Source: CAVQKZ01 sp963837325 (GTDB taxonomy: Bacteria; Actinomycetota; Actinomycetes; Mycobacteriales; Jatrophihabitantaceae). From it: 64,000 nucleotides of DNA. The stretch lies in NCBI GenBank assembly GCA_963837325.1, contig CAWIMV010000001.1:1302001-1366000 (forward strand). Direction: 5' to 3'. Shown one piece after another: positions 21,094 to 30,112 of the stretch. Every line of letters begins with the position of its first letter. Position 1 is the first letter of the stretch. Under the pieces are notes generated by a model. The model did no database searches. It was not told the DNA's origin and saw only the letters and a program-made list of their open reading frames with translations. The position numbers and the translations under genes are program-made.

Positions 21094-22632
21094 TCAGGGC
21101 GACGAAGGATCGTGCAGCATCCGGACCGTTTCGATGGTGTCGGCCTCGGCCGCGGACTTGTCGTCGCGGTAGCGCACGACGCGGGCGAAGCGCAACGCCA
21201 TGCCGCCCGGATAGCGTGACGACGTCTGAATTCCGTCGAACGCGATCTCGACGACCTGCTCCGGCCGCAGCGGCACCACCCAGCTGTCAGTGGGCCCGTC
21301 GGCCAGACTGAGGAACCGCTCAGTCTGCCACGCGAGCATCACATCGGTCATGCCCTTGAACGTCTTGCCCAGCATCACGAAACCGCCCGAGGCTGGATCG
21401 CGAGCCCCGAGGTGGATGTTGGACAACCGGCCCTGCCGTCGACCCGATCCCCACTCCACACCCAGCACGACGAGGTCCAGCGTGTGTACCGGCTTGACCT
21501 TCAGCCAGCCCGCCCCACGCCGCCCTGCCTCGTACGGCGCAGTCAGCGACTTGGCCATCACGCCCTCATGACCACGAGCGAGCGTCGCGTCGACAAAGCC
21601 GCGCGCCTCCTCTTGGTCGCTGGTGACCAACCGGTCCACCCGCTCGTCGGCCGGCACGACCGCGTCGAGCGCGGCCAGCCGCTCGCTGGTCGGCCGGTCG
21701 AGCAGATCGGTGCCGTCGACGTGCAGCAGGTCGAACACGAACGCGTGCAACGGGACCGATGTGCGGGCGCTGTCGACGTCGGTGCGCCGACCGAAGCGCG
21801 ACGCGGTCACCTGAAACGGCTGCGGACGGCCATCGGCCCGGAGCGCGATCGCCTCGCCGTCGGCCACGAGCGAGGTCGCCGCCAACCCCCGTACCGCCTC
21901 GACGATCTCGGGCAACCGGGGCGTGACGTCGTCGAGCGTGCGGGTGTAAATCGCCACATCGGCACCGGACTTGTGCACCTGCACTCGCGCCCCGTCGAGT
22001 TTGGCTTCCAGCAGCGCCGTTCCGCCCAACCGATCAAGCGCGTCCTCGATGCTGGCTGCGGTCTGGGCCAGCATCGGGCTGATCGGCCGACCCACCTGGA
22101 GGCTGAATGCCGCCAGCGCCGTGGCCCCGCCGGCGCGAGCCGCCGCGGCGACAGCGGCCAGATCGCCGCCCATCATCGCCGCGCGCCGCACCTGCGCCAG
22201 CGGCACGTCGACGGCGCGCGCGACCGCATCGGTCATCACGCCGAGCAAGGCGCCCTGTCGAAGATCACCGCTGAGCAGTCGCCGCAGGAATACCTGCTCC
22301 CCCGCCGTTGCGGCCATGAACAGTCCCGCCAGCAACGCGGCCCGACGGGCCTGCGACCCCGAACCCGACTCGGCCCCGATGGCGGTGAACGTCGCATCGA
22401 CCTCAAGGACGCTCAAGGTCGCTGCTTCGGCTGGGGTGGGCAGCGACCGCAACGCCGCCCAACCCACCCCGATCTGGCGTTGGGGCAACTCCCCGGCCAG
22501 CCACGACACCACGATCGCGACCTCGTCCGGACCGGCGGCCCGCAGCAGTGTGGCCAGCCGCTCGGTCTTGGCCAGCCGGGCCGAGGTAGCACCGACGTCG
22601 GCCGAGGCGGCCGCAACCTCTGCTAGCAGCAC
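21094..22632 (-). CDS. ligB: ATP-dependent DNA ligase, LigB type
   Basis: Seals DNA nicks using ATP. The adenylation lysine lies in EAKLDGARVQVH, motif III in LHAFVFDLLHVDG, motif IV in EGVMAKSL, motif V in GWLKVKP, and the C-terminal OB-fold follows. An N-terminal helical DNA-binding domain occupies roughly residues 1-190. The length of 512 is close to mycobacterial LigB (about 507). It has no Ku or polymerase domain or neighbour, so it is not an NHEJ LigD. It is convergent with the protease gene, 11 bases apart. Confidence 0.95.
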   Translation of the reverse strand: MLLAEVAAASADVGATSARLAKTERLATLLRAAGPDEVAIVVSWLAGELPQRQIGVGWAALRSLPTPAEAATLSVLEVDATFTAIGAESGSGSQARRAALLAGLFMAATAGEQVFLRRLLSGDLRQGALLGVMTDAVARAVDVPLAQVRRAAMMGGDLAAVAAAARAGGATALAAFSLQVGRPISPMLAQTAASIEDALDRLGGTALLEAKLDGARVQVHKSGADVAIYTRTLDDVTPRLPEIVEAVRGLAATSLVADGEAIALRADGRPQPFQVTASRFGRRTDVDSARTSVPLHAFVFDLLHVDGTDLLDRPTSERLAALDAVVPADERVDRLVTSDQEEARGFVDATLARGHEGVMAKSLTAPYEAGRRGAGWLKVKPVHTLDLVVLGVEWGSGRRQGRLSNIHLGARDPASGGFVMLGKTFKGMTDVMLAWQTERFLSLADGPTDSWVVPLRPEQVVEIAFDGIQTSSRYPGGMALRFARVVRYRDDKSAAEADTIETVRMLHDPSSP

Positions 22633-22665
22633 TGGTTCAGCGTCGCATGCGGCAACGACACGACG

Positions 22666-23985
22666 TCAGCAGTTGGAAAGCAGGCGGTCGAGTACACGCA
22701 CCCCGAACTGCAACCCCTCGACCGGCACCCGCTCGTCGATCCCGTGGAACAGTGCGGTGAAGTCGAGCTCGGGCGGCAGCAACAGCGGTGAGAATCCGAA
22801 GCAGCGCATCCCCAGGGTAGAGAACGACTTTGCGTCGGTACCGCCACTCATCAAGTAGGGCACCGGGAACGCGCCGGAGTCCTCGGCCCGCAGCGCGGCC
22901 GACATGGCGTCGACCAGGGCACCGTCGAAGGAGGTCTCCACCGCGATGTCCTGCACGATGAACTCGCGGGCGACGCCCTCGCCGAGCAGCTCGTCGATAG
23001 CGGCGAGCATCACTTGCTCCTGACCGGGCAAGAATCGGGCGTCGATCGTGGCTTCGGCCGACGACGGGATCACGTTCGTCTTGTAGCCGGCGGCGAGCAT
23101 GGTCGGGTTCGTGGTGTTGCGGATGACCGCCCCGATCATGCGAGCCATGCCGCCCAGTTGCGGCAGCCAGGCCTCGGGATCGTCCGGATCGAGGTCCAGC
23201 CCGGTCGCCGCGGCGATGGCCTCCACCATGCGGCGCACCGTCTCGGTGACGACCACGGGGTGCTCGTACGCACCGATACGGGAGACCGCTGCCGCCAGTC
23301 GAGTGACGGCGTTGTCGTCGTGCACCATCGAACCGTGCCCGGGTCGTCCGGTGGCGCGCAGCCGCAGCCAGTTGATGCCCTTCTCGGCCGTCTGGATGAG
23401 GTACAGCCGGCGGTTCTCGTCCAGCGAGACACTGAAACCGCCGACCTCGCTGATCGCCTCGGTGCAGTCGGCGAACAGGCCGGGGTGATGGTCGACAAGG
23501 TAGTGCGCGCCCTGCCGGCCGCCCGCCTCCTCGTCGGAAACGAACGCCAACACGATGTCGCGCGGGGGCGTGCGCCCGGTGCGGGCCCATTCCCGCACGA
23601 GCGCGAGAGTCATCGCATCCATGTCCTTCATGTCGATCGCCCCGCGGCCCCACAGGTAGCCATCGCGAAGCTCGCCCGCGAACGGATCGAGCGACCATTC
23701 ACTCGCCTCGGCCGGCACGACGTCGAGATGGCCGTGAATGAGCAGTGGCGCCCGGCCCGGGTCGCTGCCCTCGATCCGGGCGATGGTGGACGCCCGCCCC
23801 GGTGCCGCCTCGATGATCTGGGACTCGATGCCGACCTCGTCGAGCTTGGTCGCCACCCATTCGGCCGCGGGCCGCTCCGGATGGGTCGGGTTCGAAGTGT
23901 TGATGGCGATCAGCTCGCTGAGCAGACCGACGACCTCGTCCTGCGCCGTCACTTGCGCCGTGGCGCCCGGCTGCGAATGGCTCAT
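22666..23985 (-). CDS. M20-family metallopeptidase
   Basis: A 439-residue zinc-dependent amidohydrolase/peptidase. HGHLDVVPAE gives the first metal histidine and catalytic aspartate, WGRGAIDMKDM the bridging aspartate, DEEAGG the general-base glutamate, and SGGTDAKSF the last metal-binding region. A dimerisation insert (about 210-310) is present. It resembles ArgE/DapE/carboxypeptidase G2-like members; the exact substrate cannot be told. It lies 33 bases upstream of the ligase gene in the same direction. The next gene upstream, 38 bases away, encodes a histidine-rich surface protein. Confidence 0.92.
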   Translation of the reverse strand: MSHSQPGATAQVTAQDEVVGLLSELIAINTSNPTHPERPAAEWVATKLDEVGIESQIIEAAPGRASTIARIEGSDPGRAPLLIHGHLDVVPAEASEWSLDPFAGELRDGYLWGRGAIDMKDMDAMTLALVREWARTGRTPPRDIVLAFVSDEEAGGRQGAHYLVDHHPGLFADCTEAISEVGGFSVSLDENRRLYLIQTAEKGINWLRLRATGRPGHGSMVHDDNAVTRLAAAVSRIGAYEHPVVVTETVRRMVEAIAAATGLDLDPDDPEAWLPQLGGMARMIGAVIRNTTNPTMLAAGYKTNVIPSSAEATIDARFLPGQEQVMLAAIDELLGEGVAREFIVQDIAVETSFDGALVDAMSAALRAEDSGAFPVPYLMSGGTDAKSFSTLGMRCFGFSPLLLPPELDFTALFHGIDERVPVEGLQFGVRVLDRLLSNC

Positions 23986-24023
23986 GTGTCGTTCCTACCA
24001 GGCAGTGCGGGCCGGGCTGCTGC

Positions 24024-24743
24024 TCAGCGCTGGCGGCGCGGTCGGCTCGCACCCGCGACGACGACGGCGACGCCCAACGTGAGCAGGACGAGCACGCCGC
24101 CGAGCAACACCGAATCGTCGAGCCCGAACAGCGCCACCTGGGCCGTGGCGCCCGGTAGCGCGGGTCGATGCGGCTTGATGGTCGCATCGACGCTCACGGT
24201 GCCGGCGGGGCGAGTCGCGCTGCGCGGCGACGGCAGGCTGATCCCGGACATAGGCGCTTTCGGCAAGGTCGGCGGGTCGAGGCGCCGAGGCGAGGTCACG
24301 GCGGGCGGGACGACCAACGCGGCCGCGGCCGTGGTCTTTGGCCGGGTGACGGCCGTGGCCCGTAGCCGGGCGTGAGTCGACGCCGGCGTGGTCGGCGATG
24401 TGACCGCCGGGCTGCTCGGTACCGCGGACGGGCTCGGCTCGGGCGCCCGGGTACTCGAGCGCTGCCCGTTCGGTGCCGGGGTCATGACGTCGGGATCGCG
24501 GTGTTGGCGGTGCGCCCGGCCCAGGTGGCGGACCTCGTGGTCGCGATGGCGATCGCGCTGGTGGTGCTTGGCGCCGTGATGCTCGACCGGCAGGTGCCGC
24601 CCGGAGCTGTGCGCGCCGTGGCCGTGGTGGTCGTGGCCGCCGTGTGCCGCCGCTTGCGGCGTGCCGATCGCGAAGCACAGGGCAAGGCTGCTCAGGCCGA
24701 TCAGCAGCGACCGCAGCGCGCGCGCTGCTCGGTTCCGGCACAT
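24024..24743 (-). CDS. Histidine-rich, C-terminally anchored exported protein
   Basis: About 239 residues, of unknown function. An N-terminal signal-like segment (ARALRSLLIGLSSLALCFA, then an AAA site) leads into a stretch of about 50 residues with roughly 15-20 histidines (HGGHDHHGHGAH and onward). A Ser/Thr/Pro/Ala-rich linker follows, then a C-terminal hydrophobic helix (VLLGGVLVLLTLGVAVVV) and a basic tail (SRPRRQR), the layout of a wall- or membrane-anchored protein. An LPGAT sequence precedes the helix but is not a true LPxTG. ATG 24743 is preferred; a GTG at 24779 is the alternative. Metal binding by the histidines is inferred. Confidence 0.7.
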   Translation of the reverse strand: MCRNRAARALRSLLIGLSSLALCFAIGTPQAAAHGGHDHHGHGAHSSGRHLPVEHHGAKHHQRDRHRDHEVRHLGRAHRQHRDPDVMTPAPNGQRSSTRAPEPSPSAVPSSPAVTSPTTPASTHARLRATAVTRPKTTAAAALVVPPAVTSPRRLDPPTLPKAPMSGISLPSPRSATRPAGTVSVDATIKPHRPALPGATAQVALFGLDDSVLLGGVLVLLTLGVAVVVAGASRPRRQR

Positions 24744-24918
24744 CGCTAAAGCCCGCCGCCTCTTCCTGCCGTGATCCACTTAAGGGACAAAACGATGTTA
24801 GCTCGTTGTTAGTCCAGCGGTGGGACATCGGGCAGGGATTGGCCGCTTGATCATGGCGGGAACGGCGCTGGCGGCCCGGGAACCCCCGTTCTGCATCGGC
24901 TAGACTCGCTTGGCACTC

Positions 24919-25003
24919 GTCCGGGTGGCGGAATGGCAGACGCGCTAGCTTGAGGTGCTAGTGCCCTTTATCGGGCGTGGGGGTTCAAGTCCCCCCTCGG
25001 ACA
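24919..25003 (+). tRNA. tRNA-Leu (anticodon GAG)
   Basis: The acceptor stem GTCCGGG (24919-24925) pairs with CTCGGAC (24996-25002), with discriminator A at 25003 and no encoded CCA. The anticodon loop TTGAGGT lies between CTAGC and GCTAG and gives anticodon GAG, reading CTC and CTT. A long variable arm (class II) and a GTTCAAGTC T-loop are present. A TAGACT hexamer at 24901-24906 could be the -10 box. The next gene is convergent on the minus strand. Confidence 0.97.
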
Positions 25004-25035
25004 CTTTCGGCTGGGCAAGCGCTCGGCTCACCAAT

Positions 25036-27231
25036 TCAACCGGCGAGGGTCGGTACCGGCTCGGGTCGGTCGAGCCGCAGTGCCGCCCGGGTCCAGTTCG
25101 GCATCCACCAGTTGGCGGCGCCGAGCAGCCGCATCAATGCCGGCACGAGCAGAGCACGGATGACCGTTGCGTCGAAAATGATCCCGGCGGCGATACCAAC
25201 GGCAAGGGACTTGATCTCGAATCCGGGGCTGGTCGAGAGCACGAGGAACGCGAACATGAGGATCAACGCGCCGCTGGTGACCAGCTTCCCGGTGCGGGCC
25301 AACCCCAGCTCGATGGCGCGTTCGGTCGAACCGGTTTCGTCATAGGCCTCGCGCATACGCGAGAGCATGAAGACCTCGTAGTCCATGGACAGGCCGAAGA
25401 GGAACGCGAAGATCATCAGCGGGATGTAGGCCGTGACCGAACCGGTCGCGGCGACGTCCCACAGGGACGAGCCGTGTCCCTGCTGGAAGACCAGCACGAC
25501 GATCCCGAACGCAGCCGCGAGCGACATCAGGTTGAGCACGACCGCCTTGATCGCGAGCACGATCGAGCGGAACGCGCGGGTCAGCAGAATCAGCGTCAGC
25601 AGGAGGACGAGGCCGAGCACGTAGGGCACGCTCCCGAAGAGCGCGTGCAGGAAGTCGCGGCCGACGGCGGTGACGCCGGTCAATGTCCCGGCCGTGCCCT
25701 CGAGTGCGTCGTTGGCGCGGTCGACGATCGCCTGGATGCCCGGGGCCGAGCCGTCGATCGTCGGGAAGGCCTCGACCAGCGCGGTCGGCCCGCGTTGCCA
25801 CGTGGCCGGCGCCGCCGCCCCCACGATCCCCGGCACGCCGCGCAGCCGGGCCGCGATCTGCTCGGCGTTGCCGCCGTGCTCGACCAGGACGTTCAGGGGC
25901 TTCATCACGCCGGGGCTGATGCCCGCGTCGGCGAGCATCTGGCGGCCGGCGATCGCGGTGCCGCTGCCCGGGAAGTACGTGAGCTGCGCCTCGCTCGCCT
26001 TCAGCTGGGTTCCGGCGCCGCCCAGGATCACCACCAGCACCAGCCCGACTCCGGCAACCGCAACCGGGCGGCGCAGCACGAATCGGGCCCACCGGCCCCA
26101 CGCGCCGTCCTCGGCGTGGCCGTGGTCGAGCAGTCGCCGAGGCATCACCCGCACGCTGTTGATCCGCTCGCCCAGCACGGCCAGCACCGCCGGCAACAAC
26201 GTGAGCGAGGCGAGCACCGAGACCGCCGGGATCAGCATGCCGCCGATGCCCATCGAGCGGATCAACGGCAACGGCAACGCCACCATCGACAGCAGGCCGA
26301 TCGCCACGGTCGAGCCGGAAACGATCACCGACCGGCCGGCATGGGTCATCGTCGTCACCAGCGCCGACTCGACGTCGTTGCCCGTGCGCAGCTCGTCGCG
26401 GAACCGGAAGATCATCAGGAGGGCGTAGTCGATCGCCAACCCGAGCCCGACGAGTGCGATGAGGAATTGCACGATGATCGACACATCGGTGACATAGGTC
26501 AGCGCCCAGACCAGGCTGAACGTGTTCAGGATGGCTGCGACGGCGATGCCGATCGGAGCGAGCACCGCCGGCAGCGTCCCGAAGACGAACAACAGGATGA
26601 CGAGCGCGCCGAATCCGCCGATGAGAGCTTCCACCAGGACACTCGCACCGCCGCCGGAACCATCCGAGCTCGCGGCGTCCAGCGCGTCGCGGCCGGTGAC
26701 GTTCACGGTGGTACCGGCCGGCAGGCCGGCTGCGGCCGCAGCGCGGAGCTCCTTGGCGTTACTGAGCTGGTCGAGCCGCTCCGCTCCGGGCGGGTAGATC
26801 TCCTGGAAGGCGGTGTGCCGGTCTCGGGACACGTACATGATGTTGCCGGTGGAGAAGTAGGAGCTGGTGAACGCGCCCGGAACAACCGCCGCGGCCCGAC
26901 CCATCGCCTGCTCGATCGCCGGGGTCCTGGTTGCGTCGCCGTTGGTGTGGAAGACCACGACGCTCGGCGTACGATCGCCGACGCCCAGCGTGTGCAAGCT
27001 GCGCTGGCTGGCCTCGTACGCCGGCTGACCGGGCACCGAGGTGCTCTGGAACCAGCGCGAGGACACCTGTTGGGCGGCGAAGCCACCGAACACGGTCAGG
27101 ATGAGCCACGCGCCGATCACCAGCCAGCGGTGCCGGACGATCAGGTGCGTCAAGCCGGCAAGCAGGGCCGGCCGGGAACCCGCGCGTGGGTTCGGGTCAT
27201 CGCGTCTGGTGGTCCCGTCATGTCGACTCAT
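25036..27231 (-). CDS. MMPL-family (RND-type) membrane exporter
   Basis: A 731-residue transporter with the MMPL duplicated layout. One N-terminal helix (WLVIGAWLILTVFGG) is followed by a large extracytoplasmic loop and a bundle of membrane segments (VLVEALIGGFGALVILLFVF onward). A second loop and a second bundle end in DYEVFMLSRMREAYDETG, a family signature. It probably exports a lipid or hydrophobic compound using proton motive force. It is divergent from an XRE-cupin regulator 68 bases away, its probable regulator. Confidence 0.94.
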   Translation of the reverse strand: MSRHDGTTRRDDPNPRAGSRPALLAGLTHLIVRHRWLVIGAWLILTVFGGFAAQQVSSRWFQSTSVPGQPAYEASQRSLHTLGVGDRTPSVVVFHTNGDATRTPAIEQAMGRAAAVVPGAFTSSYFSTGNIMYVSRDRHTAFQEIYPPGAERLDQLSNAKELRAAAAAGLPAGTTVNVTGRDALDAASSDGSGGGASVLVEALIGGFGALVILLFVFGTLPAVLAPIGIAVAAILNTFSLVWALTYVTDVSIIVQFLIALVGLGLAIDYALLMIFRFRDELRTGNDVESALVTTMTHAGRSVIVSGSTVAIGLLSMVALPLPLIRSMGIGGMLIPAVSVLASLTLLPAVLAVLGERINSVRVMPRRLLDHGHAEDGAWGRWARFVLRRPVAVAGVGLVLVVILGGAGTQLKASEAQLTYFPGSGTAIAGRQMLADAGISPGVMKPLNVLVEHGGNAEQIAARLRGVPGIVGAAAPATWQRGPTALVEAFPTIDGSAPGIQAIVDRANDALEGTAGTLTGVTAVGRDFLHALFGSVPYVLGLVLLLTLILLTRAFRSIVLAIKAVVLNLMSLAAAFGIVVLVFQQGHGSSLWDVAATGSVTAYIPLMIFAFLFGLSMDYEVFMLSRMREAYDETGSTERAIELGLARTGKLVTSGALILMFAFLVLSTSPGFEIKSLAVGIAAGIIFDATVIRALLVPALMRLLGAANWWMPNWTRAALRLDRPEPVPTLAG

Positions 27232-27277
27232 GCCCTCAGGTTGGGGGCGCGGCAGCGCTTCACCGAAGAAAGTTGCT

Positions 27278-27290
27278 GTTTCTGGGAAAC
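27278..27290. promoter_or_regulatory. Palindromic candidate operator
   Basis: GTTTC TGG GAAAC is a perfect 5-bp inverted repeat with a 3-bp spacer, lying ten bases before the XRE-cupin ATG and about 47 bases before the divergent MMPL start. An XRE homodimer binding here would control both genes. The position is suggestive, but the site is short and untested. Confidence 0.4.
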
Positions 27291-27299
27291 CCGAGTCAG

Positions 27300-27908
27300 A
27301 TGGGTGTCGTGGAGGACACCTCCGCGGCCAAGATCGCTGCGGTGCTCGACCAGGTCGGGACTCGGCTCAAGCGACTCCGCACGCAGCGTCGGATGACTCT
27401 CACCGGCGTGGCGGCGGCTACCGGCATCTCCAAAAGCACGATGTCACGACTCGAGACCGGGCAGCGTCGGCCCACCCTGGAACTGCTCCTCGCGCTCTCG
27501 CACGCCTACCGGGTGCCGCTGGACGACCTGGTCGCGGCGCCGGCCGAGGGCGATCCGCGCCTTCGGCTCAAGCCTGGTCGCGTCAAGGGCAGGACGGTCA
27601 TCCCGCTGACCCAGCAGCCCGACGGCATGCAGGCCTGGAAGATCGTCATCCCCATCAGCAAGGTCGCGCCAGAGCTTCGGGCGCACGACGGCTACGAATG
27701 GATCTACGTCCTGTCCGGGCGCATGCGGTTCCTGCTCGGCGACCAGGACAGCGTGCTCGGGCCGGGGGAAGTCGCCGCGTTCGATACCAAGGTGCCGCAC
27801 TGGTTCGGCAGCACCGGCGCTGAACCGGCGGAGATCCTCAGCATCTTCGGACGGCCCGGCGAACGAATGACCGTGCGAACGCCGCCTCCGCAGGAGCTCC
27901 AGGGGTGA
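27300..27908 (+). CDS. XRE-family regulator with cupin domain
   Basis: A 202-residue two-domain regulator. The N-terminal XRE helix-turn-helix (RLKRLRTQRRMTLTGVA, then ISKSTMSRLETGQRRPTLE) is followed by a C-terminal cupin (EWIYVLSGRMRFLLGDQD, then LGPGEVAAFDTKVPHWFG) that probably senses a small molecule. I chose ATG 27300 because family members start shortly before the HTH; longer frames extend into the MMPL gene. It is probably a repressor of the divergent exporter and of itself. Confidence 0.92.
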   Translation: MGVVEDTSAAKIAAVLDQVGTRLKRLRTQRRMTLTGVAAATGISKSTMSRLETGQRRPTLELLLALSHAYRVPLDDLVAAPAEGDPRLRLKPGRVKGRTVIPLTQQPDGMQAWKIVIPISKVAPELRAHDGYEWIYVLSGRMRFLLGDQDSVLGPGEVAAFDTKVPHWFGSTGAEPAEILSIFGRPGERMTVRTPPPQELQG

Positions 27909-27972
27909 GGACGGCACGGTGCCACCGCCACTCCTGAGCAGCAAGTACCGCCTGCTCGGCGCAGGCGAAACA

Positions 27973-28007
27973 AGGGCGGCTCGCCTCGCGAAGGGGTGGG
28001 CCGCCCT
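27973..28007. terminator. Bidirectional terminator-like hairpin
   Basis: AGGGCGGC at 27973-27980 pairs perfectly with GCCGCCCT at 28000-28007 across a 19-base loop. It sits between the convergent XRE-cupin and NmrA-like genes. There is no clear T-run, as is common in GC-rich actinobacteria. Confidence 0.6.
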
Positions 28008-28023
28008 GCCGCGTTCGGGAACG

Positions 28024-28917
28024 CTACGACGGCGACGGAGTCATTGCGAGAAGTTCCGCGACTGAGGTGTGCGGCAGGTCGGGGAACCGGGCTCGTACGC
28101 CGTCGTCGTCGAATGTCAGCGGAACGCTGTCCATCGCCAGGGCCGCGCGGGCTTGCCGTCCCAGCTCCGGGCGTAGGCGACCGACGGTGGCGGCCATGAC
28201 GTGCAGCGCCGGGCGCGGCACGTGCCGGGGGTTGGTCGCGCGGCCCCGGTGCACCGCGACCAGGCGGGCCAGTTGGGTGAAGGTGAGGTTGTCTGGTCCG
28301 CCGATCTCGAACGTCTGGCCGCGCGTCTCCGGTTCGGTGATCACGTGGTCGACCAGCGCGGCGACGTCGCCCACTGAGACGAAGTTGATCGGGTTCTGGC
28401 CACGCCCGAACACCAACGGGCGGTTCGACCGCCCGGCGGTCTTGGCGAGCAAGTCGATCCACAACTCGGCGAACGCGGTCGGGCGCACGATGGTGGCCCG
28501 CACCCCGTTCTCTGCCAGCGCGGTCTCCGCAGCATGCTTCATCCGGAACAGCTCGAACGGGCTCTCGGGCGCGGCGCCGACCCCGGACATGAGCACGACA
28601 TCGGCACCGACCGCGCGGGCGGCCTGTATCAGGTTGCGGTTTCCGTCCCGATCGACTGTTGCGGGCGATCCGCCACCAGGTCCGGCGAAACCGTGCACGG
28701 CCGAGACAACAACGTCGGCACCGGCAGCTGCTGCTGTCGTTCCGGCGGGGTCGCGCACGTCGCCGGTGAACACCTCCACGCGATCGCCGGCCAGGTGAGC
28801 CGCTCGGCGCGGGTCGCGGGTCAGCACCCGCACGTTCACTCCGCGAGCAGACAACGCTTCGACGACGAGCGTGCCCAGCCGGCCGGTCCCGCCGGCAAGC
28901 ACCACCAGTCCGGTCAT
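28024..28917 (-). CDS. NmrA-like NAD(P)-binding oxidoreductase
   Basis: A 297-residue atypical short-chain dehydrogenase. GGTGRLGTLVVEAL is the dinucleotide-binding motif, LTRDPRRA follows the second strand and would favour NADP, and VVVSAVHGF the fourth. The usual active-site YxxxK is not evident, as in NmrA-type sugar-epimerase-like proteins that act as sensors or reductases. Its ATG overlaps the SnoaL-like gene's stop by four bases, so they are coupled. A TetR gene diverges from the pair and probably controls it. Confidence 0.87.
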   Translation of the reverse strand: MTGLVVLAGGTGRLGTLVVEALSARGVNVRVLTRDPRRAAHLAGDRVEVFTGDVRDPAGTTAAAAGADVVVSAVHGFAGPGGGSPATVDRDGNRNLIQAARAVGADVVLMSGVGAAPESPFELFRMKHAAETALAENGVRATIVRPTAFAELWIDLLAKTAGRSNRPLVFGRGQNPINFVSVGDVAALVDHVITEPETRGQTFEIGGPDNLTFTQLARLVAVHRGRATNPRHVPRPALHVMAATVGRLRPELGRQARAALAMDSVPLTFDDDGVRARFPDLPHTSVAELLAMTPSPS

Positions 28918-29351
28918 CGCGTGCTCCCGGGTCGGACCTGACGCTCAACCGCAGCGTCGACACCGCTGCCGTCGGCATCGACCGGCTCCAGGAAGAACCG
29001 CGCCGACGTGATCACGCCTTCACCGACGGCGAAGACGATGACGCCGCGCATCAGATGCGCGGTGCCGTCCGGGCGGGTGCCAAGCTGCTCCCACTCGCTC
29101 CACACCGTCGCTCCGGCGACCGCCGACGCGACGACCGTGGCGCAGAGATCCGGCACCGCCGTGAGGATTTGCGTCCAGTTCCGCCGCACCTGCTCCTGAC
29201 CGACGAAACCGCGCGCCGGGTGGACGGGCGTCTCGTTGCGGTAGTCGGCCGCGAAGCAGGCGACGATCGCCTCGATGTCGTGCGCGTTCGTCGCGTCCTG
29301 CAACCGTCGCAATACCGCGGCCGGGCTCGATGTCTGGTCCGAGTCCGACAT
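28914..29351 (-). CDS. SnoaL/NTF2-like protein
   Basis: A 145-residue NTF2-fold protein: LRRLQDATNAHDIEAIVACFA at the N-terminus, HPARGFVGQEQVRRNWTQIL in the middle, and beta strands around VWSEWEQLG and MRGVIVFAVGEGVI. Members are polyketide cyclases, isomerases or ligand-binding proteins; no specific role is visible. It is the first gene of a two-gene operon with the NmrA-like oxidoreductase and is divergent from the TetR gene. Confidence 0.87.
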   Translation of the reverse strand: MSDSDQTSSPAAVLRRLQDATNAHDIEAIVACFAADYRNETPVHPARGFVGQEQVRRNWTQILTAVPDLCATVVASAVAGATVWSEWEQLGTRPDGTAHLMRGVIVFAVGEGVITSARFFLEPVDADGSGVDAAVERQVRPGSTR

Positions 29352-29452
29352 CAGAGCTCCAAACCGAAGTCGGCAGAAGTGTTGCCGCCATACGACCGGC
29401 GGACTAATCTGATCCAGTAAGCTGGATTCATTCAGCCACTATGGAGATAATC

Positions 29453-30112
29453 GTGCCGTCTGTCAAGCCACGCCGCTACGACGCGACCCGACGACGCGAA
29501 CAGGCGCGCATCACTCGGGAGGCGATCCTCAGTGCCGCACGGACACGTTTCCTTGACGACGGCTACGCGACGACGACCATCGCTTCGATCGCTGCCGACG
29601 CCAATGCATCGGTCGACACGATTTACAAGTCATTCGGGGGTAAGGCGGGGCTATTACACGCGCTGTGCCAGGACGCGCTGACCGGTGCCGGCCCGGTGCC
29701 GGCCGAAGAGCGCTCAGACGCAATGCAGGCGGCCGAGTCCGACCCCCGCCGAGTGCTGCACGGGCTGGGCACACTCACCACCGAGATCGCGCCGCGCATC
29801 GCCCCGCTGCTGCTCGTGCTCGCCGCTGCGGCTGAGACCGATACCGCACTGGCACGACTACGTGCGGATCTCGACGCCGACCGGCTGAGCCGGATGACCA
29901 CGGTCGCCAAGAACCTGGCCGGCAAGACCGAACTGCGTTCGGGTCGCTCGCTCGAGGAAGCGGCCGAAATCATGTGGACCTACAGCTCCCCCGAGCTCTA
30001 CCAGCTACTCGTCGTCAACCGAGGCTGGTCACCCGAACGCTATGGCGAGTTCGTGGGTGGCGCGCTGGTGGACGCATTGCTCGGACCGAACGAGGCCGAC
30101 CGGGACGGCTAG
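29453..30112 (+). CDS. TetR-family transcriptional regulator
   Basis: A 219-residue regulator. The DNA-binding domain reads REAILSAARTRFLDDGYAT and IAADANASVDTIYKSFGGK. I chose the GTG at 29453 because a GGAG lies six bases upstream (29443-29446); an ATG at 29441 overlaps that site. It is divergent from the SnoaL/NmrA-like pair, its likely target. Its stop shares CTAG with the stop of the opposing SDR gene. Confidence 0.92.
   Translation: MPSVKPRRYDATRRREQARITREAILSAARTRFLDDGYATTTIASIAADANASVDTIYKSFGGKAGLLHALCQDALTGAGPVPAEERSDAMQAAESDPRRVLHGLGTLTTEIAPRIAPLLLVLAAAAETDTALARLRADLDADRLSRMTTVAKNLAGKTELRSGRSLEEAAEIMWTYSSPELYQLLVVNRGWSPERYGEFVGGALVDALLGPNEADRDG

Noticed and set aside
24024..24170. 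Sortase (LPxTG) anchoring signal in the histidine-rich protein
   Set aside because: The sequence is LPGAT followed by about ten residues before the helix; it lacks the T-G pair in the right place.
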